From Kalmanozyma brasiliensis GHG001 (taxonomy: Eukaryota; Basidiomycota; Ustilaginomycetes; Ustilaginales): a stretch of 64,000 bases of DNA. The position numbers were made by a program, and so were the translations under genes. Positions within the stretch are counted from its first letter, which is position 1. Each line of letters begins with the position of its first letter. Of this stretch, positions 60,476 through 64,000 are shown in pieces. The stretch lies in assembly GCF_000497045.1 (NCBI RefSeq), contig NW_015961960.1, positions 2,853-66,852 on the forward strand, written 5' to 3'. Below the pieces are notes generated by a model. It saw only the letters and a program-made list of their open reading frames with translations. It was not told where the DNA came from and searched no databases.

Positions 60476-63325
60476 TCAAGCTTCGAGACCCTTGACCTCG
60501 TCCACCTGGCCTCGGATCTGAATCACGCGCGACGTTGTCTTGTCAAACCAATCAATCGCAAGGTTAGCCGACGCCTGCTTGGCTTCCTGCTTCTCCACCT
60601 CAGCACGGCGTTGCGCAATGGCCACGCGGAAGCGTTCTTGCAGATCCCACGAGGCAAGACGGAGCACCTTTCGTGTCTCGCGTCCCACCCGGGCCGAGTG
60701 AACCGCGGTGAACGATGCCTCTTCGCCTTGAGCTGATGACGAAGAAGCAGAAGGCGCCAACGTAGTGAGGGCAGCGCTGTCGTTGGATCGAAGCAATGTG
60801 CCTGATTGCAGACCGGACTTGATGCTGCGCCCAATGTTGCGAGGTACGCTGTTGGGCAGGTCGTAAATGAAGTAGACCACCAACCCCGTCGACACCACGG
60901 CGAACACTGGTCCGGCCCATCGGCGAGCCGTAGGATTGCCGACCAGATCCGAGATGCGCACAAGCGTATCCACAGCCGACTTGACTCCCAGCGTCTTGCC
61001 GCCCACCAATGTCAGTGCACCGAGACCGAGCGACAATGACGACACCAAGCTCAATTCGTCATGGCTGCTCTTGTCCTTCTTGTCGCTCTGATCCTGTGAC
61101 AGACTGCCGCCAGTGACGATGGTGAAGTGGTGGTAGGCGTCAAAGAAGTCGGACGGCTGCACCTGAACTACCTGAGATCCGAGTCCAAGACCCACGAGAC
61201 CAGGCATCGCACGTCGTTTGGCAAACATAACATCCGGGTTGAAGATCCTCTGTCGCTTCTCGGCGTCGTTATCCGGAAGATGCACCAGCCCGAGCTTCTG
61301 CACTCGATCCACCGCTTGCGAAGCTGTGCCGCGAGCAGTGTCTTCCACCGAGCGCAGCGCAAGCTCTAGCGAAGACGTGAGCGCGTGTCGCACCTCCTGT
61401 GCATACTGCCCCACGTTGAAGAGACCAGGGTACACTGGCAGCTGCACTGCTTCGATAGCGGGCTTGCCGTTGCCAATAAGGTCAATGGCCGACGACAGCT
61501 TCCGCTGGGCTTCCTGCATCACTGCAGTCACCGCCTCGTCCTCTTCGCCCTCAACGACCGTCTCGAGCTTCTGCTGTGATGCCTGACACTTGGCGAGCTC
61601 CGGTCGTGCCACCTCGAGAGCCTTGGTGGCTTCGGCGAGCTCGATCTGTGCTACCTGCGTGTTGATCTTGGCGAGGAAGATGATATCCGAGAGCAATCGT
61701 AGCATGTATGTCTTCGATGGCAACAGCTTCGACTTGGCTCGCTTGAGCAGCACAAAGTCCCGCAGCGCCGCTTCAAGACGAGCAAAGGACTGCAGGCTTT
61801 CCGAGCTGCGACTCTCGATCGTCGAACCACCTTCCACCTTGCGGCCCAGCTCCTCTGATGGCGTGTCGGGTGCCGCAGAAGAGTCGCTTTCGGCGCCGAA
61901 CACGGCCTGCGAGTCGACAAAGTGCACCAAGCTGGCGGCATCCTCGTAAGTGCGTGGGCTGAGCTGGCGAATCTGGTCGAGGACAAGCTTGCGGCACTTG
62001 TCCTTGTTCTTGATCGACTCAAACTTGTTGACAACAATGAAGACAAATGCCTTGTCGTGTGAGGCGTTCCACAGGAACTCCTTGGCGGAAAGGGTAAAAT
62101 GGTTCTCGGCGCTGACAACAAAGACGACAACGTCGATCTCCTCCTGACGAGCGAATAGAGCGGTGGTCTTGAGGCTGTCGCGGTTGAGACCGGGAGCGTC
62201 GATGAGGGCAATGTCGACGATGCCGTTCTTGAGCAGAGAGTCTTGGGTGGCGCGAGTGTCGTGAGCGTAGCACTTGAGGATGGGTGCATCCTCTGGCGAG
62301 ACCTCTTCGGCCTCAGCAACGATCTGCTCGACTTCCTCGAGTGTGTGACGTGTGAATGTCGAGTCGTCCTGCGAAGAGTACTTGACGCCCTGCTTGAGCA
62401 TGTGAACTTCTTCGACGTTGCCGTTGAGTTCGGAAGCGTCGAGCACCTCGCAAAAGACGGTGGTGCAGGGTTGCTGGTCGGTGGGCATGAGGGGTCGGCG
62501 GAGCAATGCATTGACAAAGGTGGACTTGCCTGCATTGAGATCACCCGTGACGAGCACCTTGGACTGCGTGTCGGACAGACGCTGCTTTAGGTTCTCAAGA
62601 TGGCGCTCGGACTTCTCCATCCTGCCGTCAAGCAGCTGCGCTACGGAGGATCGCTCTAGCGAACGCATAAGAGCCTGAGGGTTGACCGCGACGGATCCAA
62701 CACGAAGGTCAAGTTTGAGTACCGACATGTCTGTCGACTCGTCGGATTCATCATCGTTCTGACTCTGTTGATTGGTGAGGGCGTTACGAGCTGGTGTGCT
62801 GGGCAAGCTAGCGTGACCACCCGTGGTGTTCAAGCGCATGAAAGCGGGTGGCATGGGACGGTGAGCGCTGTCGACCGAAGAAGTGTGCAGGTTGGCGTCG
62901 GCTTCTTCGAGGCTGTGCTGGGAGTTGGAGTGCGAGCGCTTGTGGGACTGACTTGATGAGCTGGCTTTGTGGGCGTCATCGGCAGCAGCGTAGTGGATCA
63001 AGCGCTTGTTCTTGTTGAAGTCGCGCAGGTCGGCAAGGAGCGTGCTGGTGGTGTCAATGGTGCCCAGTAGCTTGTCACGAGATTCTTCAAACTCGGATGT
63101 GTGTTGGGCGAAGGCCTGCTGTGCATCCTGCTGAGCACGAGCTTGGTCGATGTGGCGCGGTTTGGACTGGAAGAGTTGACCGCCGTCGGTTGCGGTCGAA
63201 TTGGAGGCGGGTGTGGAAGGCGACGCGACGGTGAGGTTATGCGAGGCCGAGTCGTTCCAGGTCTGTGATCGCAGGACCTTTTTGACAGGGGTGGCGTACT
63301 GCTGTGATGTGTTGTTGTCCGTCAT
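60476..63325 (-). CDS. FZO1: mitofusin, outer-membrane dynamin-like GTPase
   Basis: Fzo1 fuses mitochondrial outer membranes by GTP-driven tethering. The 949-residue protein has a disordered N-terminus (about 1-215) with scattered coiled-coil potential. The GTPase domain follows: G1 GDLNAGKSTF (261-270), the G2 Thr in CTTVFCEV, G3 DAPGL (376-380) and G4 NKFE (433-436). A helical region then leads to two hydrophobic segments near 755-778 and 802-821 (GPVFAVVSTGLVVYFIYDL), which anchor it in the outer membrane. A C-terminal heptad-type helix (QERFRVAIAQRRAEVEKQEAK) follows. The domain order and length match fungal Fzo1. The ATG at 63325 is the first in frame, and there is no intron. Confidence 0.94.
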   Translation of the reverse strand: MTDNNTSQQYATPVKKVLRSQTWNDSASHNLTVASPSTPASNSTATDGGQLFQSKPRHIDQARAQQDAQQAFAQHTSEFEESRDKLLGTIDTTSTLLADLRDFNKNKRLIHYAAADDAHKASSSSQSHKRSHSNSQHSLEEADANLHTSSVDSAHRPMPPAFMRLNTTGGHASLPSTPARNALTNQQSQNDDESDESTDMSVLKLDLRVGSVAVNPQALMRSLERSSVAQLLDGRMEKSERHLENLKQRLSDTQSKVLVTGDLNAGKSTFVNALLRRPLMPTDQQPCTTVFCEVLDASELNGNVEEVHMLKQGVKYSSQDDSTFTRHTLEEVEQIVAEAEEVSPEDAPILKCYAHDTRATQDSLLKNGIVDIALIDAPGLNRDSLKTTALFARQEEIDVVVFVVSAENHFTLSAKEFLWNASHDKAFVFIVVNKFESIKNKDKCRKLVLDQIRQLSPRTYEDAASLVHFVDSQAVFGAESDSSAAPDTPSEELGRKVEGGSTIESRSSESLQSFARLEAALRDFVLLKRAKSKLLPSKTYMLRLLSDIIFLAKINTQVAQIELAEATKALEVARPELAKCQASQQKLETVVEGEEDEAVTAVMQEAQRKLSSAIDLIGNGKPAIEAVQLPVYPGLFNVGQYAQEVRHALTSSLELALRSVEDTARGTASQAVDRVQKLGLVHLPDNDAEKRQRIFNPDVMFAKRRAMPGLVGLGLGSQVVQVQPSDFFDAYHHFTIVTGGSLSQDQSDKKDKSSHDELSLVSSLSLGLGALTLVGGKTLGVKSAVDTLVRISDLVGNPTARRWAGPVFAVVSTGLVVYFIYDLPNSVPRNIGRSIKSGLQSGTLLRSNDSAALTTLAPSASSSSAQGEEASFTAVHSARVGRETRKVLRLASWDLQERFRVAIAQRRAEVEKQEAKQASANLAIDWFDKTTSRVIQIRGQVDEVKGLEA

Positions 63326-63959
63326 GGTGAACTAGAGTGCGAATTTCCGGCCGAAGACGGTAGGTTGTGTGGAGTGTCAGCTTTTGAGGAGGTGCTGCCT
63401 GGTTCCTGGCTGATGCCGAGTGGATGCTATGAATCAGATGTGGATGGTGCACATGACAGAGCCATGTAAGAGGGACCGGTAAAGGAAGGTATGTTGATTA
63501 TGAAGGAGGAGGTTAAGAGGTGGTGTGAAAGGCAAAGATGAGTTGAAATGACGAAGTGAGCCAGCTGAGCGCGATCTTGGAGGCAAACCTCACCCAAATC
63601 CAAACTGAGGCAATCACGAATCCTGCCGAGCTGTTGCTCAGCAAATTGACTCGGCCGTCAAGGTGTTGGTGTTCCAAAACATCTACAAACTTGGCAGCAG
63701 CCCAGCTCAAGAGGGTCACTTGACCGCTGATGTTGCCGCTACGCATTTTTGCAAACTTGAGGATACAAGGGGTCTAACAAAATACGAAAAATTCAGCAGC
63801 CTCGTTCCTCACCTTCATCGACACAGCCGGGTGTGATGGCAAGGAGGCCTTCATACAAGGCAGGAGCACAGGCATCGTGACGGTTCAAAACGGCTCGTGT
63901 TGCATCATGCGTTGCGTGCCAAGACAGAAAGAGGTTGCTTGCATTGAGTATGCCGCCGT
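63326..63959. other. intergenic; FZO1 promoter and 3' region of next gene
   Basis: These 634 bp hold the upstream region of FZO1 and, at the right, the probable 3' untranslated region of a further minus-strand gene. Nothing else was recognised. Confidence 0.5.
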
Positions 63960-64000
63960 TTACACGTAGTCGAAGAACTTCATGTCGACCTTGTTGGTGA
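63960..64000 (-). CDS. C-terminal fragment of a protein cut by the window edge
   Basis: On the minus strand the last bases read TNKVDMKFFDYV followed by a TAA stop at 63960-63962. The composition looks like real coding sequence and the stop is followed by non-coding DNA, but only 12 residues are visible, so no family can be named. Confidence 0.35.
   Translation of the reverse strand, partial: TNKVDMKFFDYV

Noticed and set aside
1..64000. tRNA genes
   Set aside because: Scanned non-coding stretches for GGTTCRANNCC-like B boxes with a matching A box and cloverleaf; none found by eye. A covariance-model scan would settle this.

Overview
The window is nuclear DNA from a fungus. It most likely comes from a basidiomycete smut (Ustilaginaceae: Ustilago, Sporisorium and relatives). 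The reasons are dense, mostly intron-poor genes, short GT..AG introns of 70-98 bp, coding regions with many stop-free antisense frames (C/G-rich third positions), and conserved proteins of basidiomycete type. These include NAD-glutamate dehydrogenase, 20S proteasome alpha-5, ribosomal protein uL22, poly(A) polymerase, mitofusin and isopropylmalate dehydratase. The species is not identified. A DNMT1-type DNA methyltransferase would fit the repeat-bearing smuts better than Ustilago maydis, which as I recall lacks one. There are no rRNAs, recognisable tRNAs, CRISPR arrays or viral genes.

Layout: 0-0.43 kb may be the 3' end of an LTR retrotransposon. 1.5-4.8 kb (-) is GDH2 (2 exons). 4.8-8.4 kb holds no convincing gene. 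8.4-8.85 kb (+) is a small single-pass membrane protein. 9.56-11.7 kb (-) is an F-box protein and 12.5-13.3 kb (-) is proteasome alpha-5 with a 25-nt first exon. 14.0-20.5 kb looks catabolic: a secretory-pathway alpha/beta hydrolase (-), a secreted intradiol dioxygenase (-) and, divergent from it, a fused carboxymuconolactone decarboxylase-like/enol-lactonase-like protein (+). 21.2-22.8 kb (+) is uL22 (RPL17) whose first coding exon is only the ATG. Then on the minus strand come PAP1 (23.2-25.1 kb), the C5-DNA methyltransferase (25.7-28.1 kb), an Ent3-type epsin (28.35-29.66 kb) and mitochondrial processing peptidase beta (30.5-32.3 kb). 33.0-34.8 kb (+) is TRM82/WDR4, and 34.9-36.3 kb (-) a secreted SurE-like phosphatase. 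37.86-38.44 kb (+) is a three-exon small beta-trefoil candidate. 38.8-41.1 kb (-) is one open frame joining a Vip1-like RRM protein to a complete nucleobindin/Ssp120-like EF-hand protein with its own internal signal peptide.

41.1-47.2 kb is a 6-kb stretch with no convincing gene, ending in a pyrimidine-rich leader before a 994-residue unrecognised protein (47.2-50.2 kb, +). 51.3-53.6 kb (+) is LEU1. 54.56-55.0 kb (+) is a small orphan gene behind an unusually motif-rich promoter. 55.2-59.6 kb (-) is a full-length ABCB transporter, 60.5-63.3 kb (-) the mitofusin FZO1, and the last 41 bases probably hold the C-terminus of a further minus-strand gene.

Most genes are unrelated housekeeping neighbours. 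The one plausible functional grouping is 16.9-20.5 kb, where ring cleavage and lactone processing activities of the 3-oxoadipate type share one divergent promoter. Exon boundaries were placed by eye from splice consensus, reading phase and protein-family continuity. Coordinates are given as genomic spans, with exons in the evidence text.
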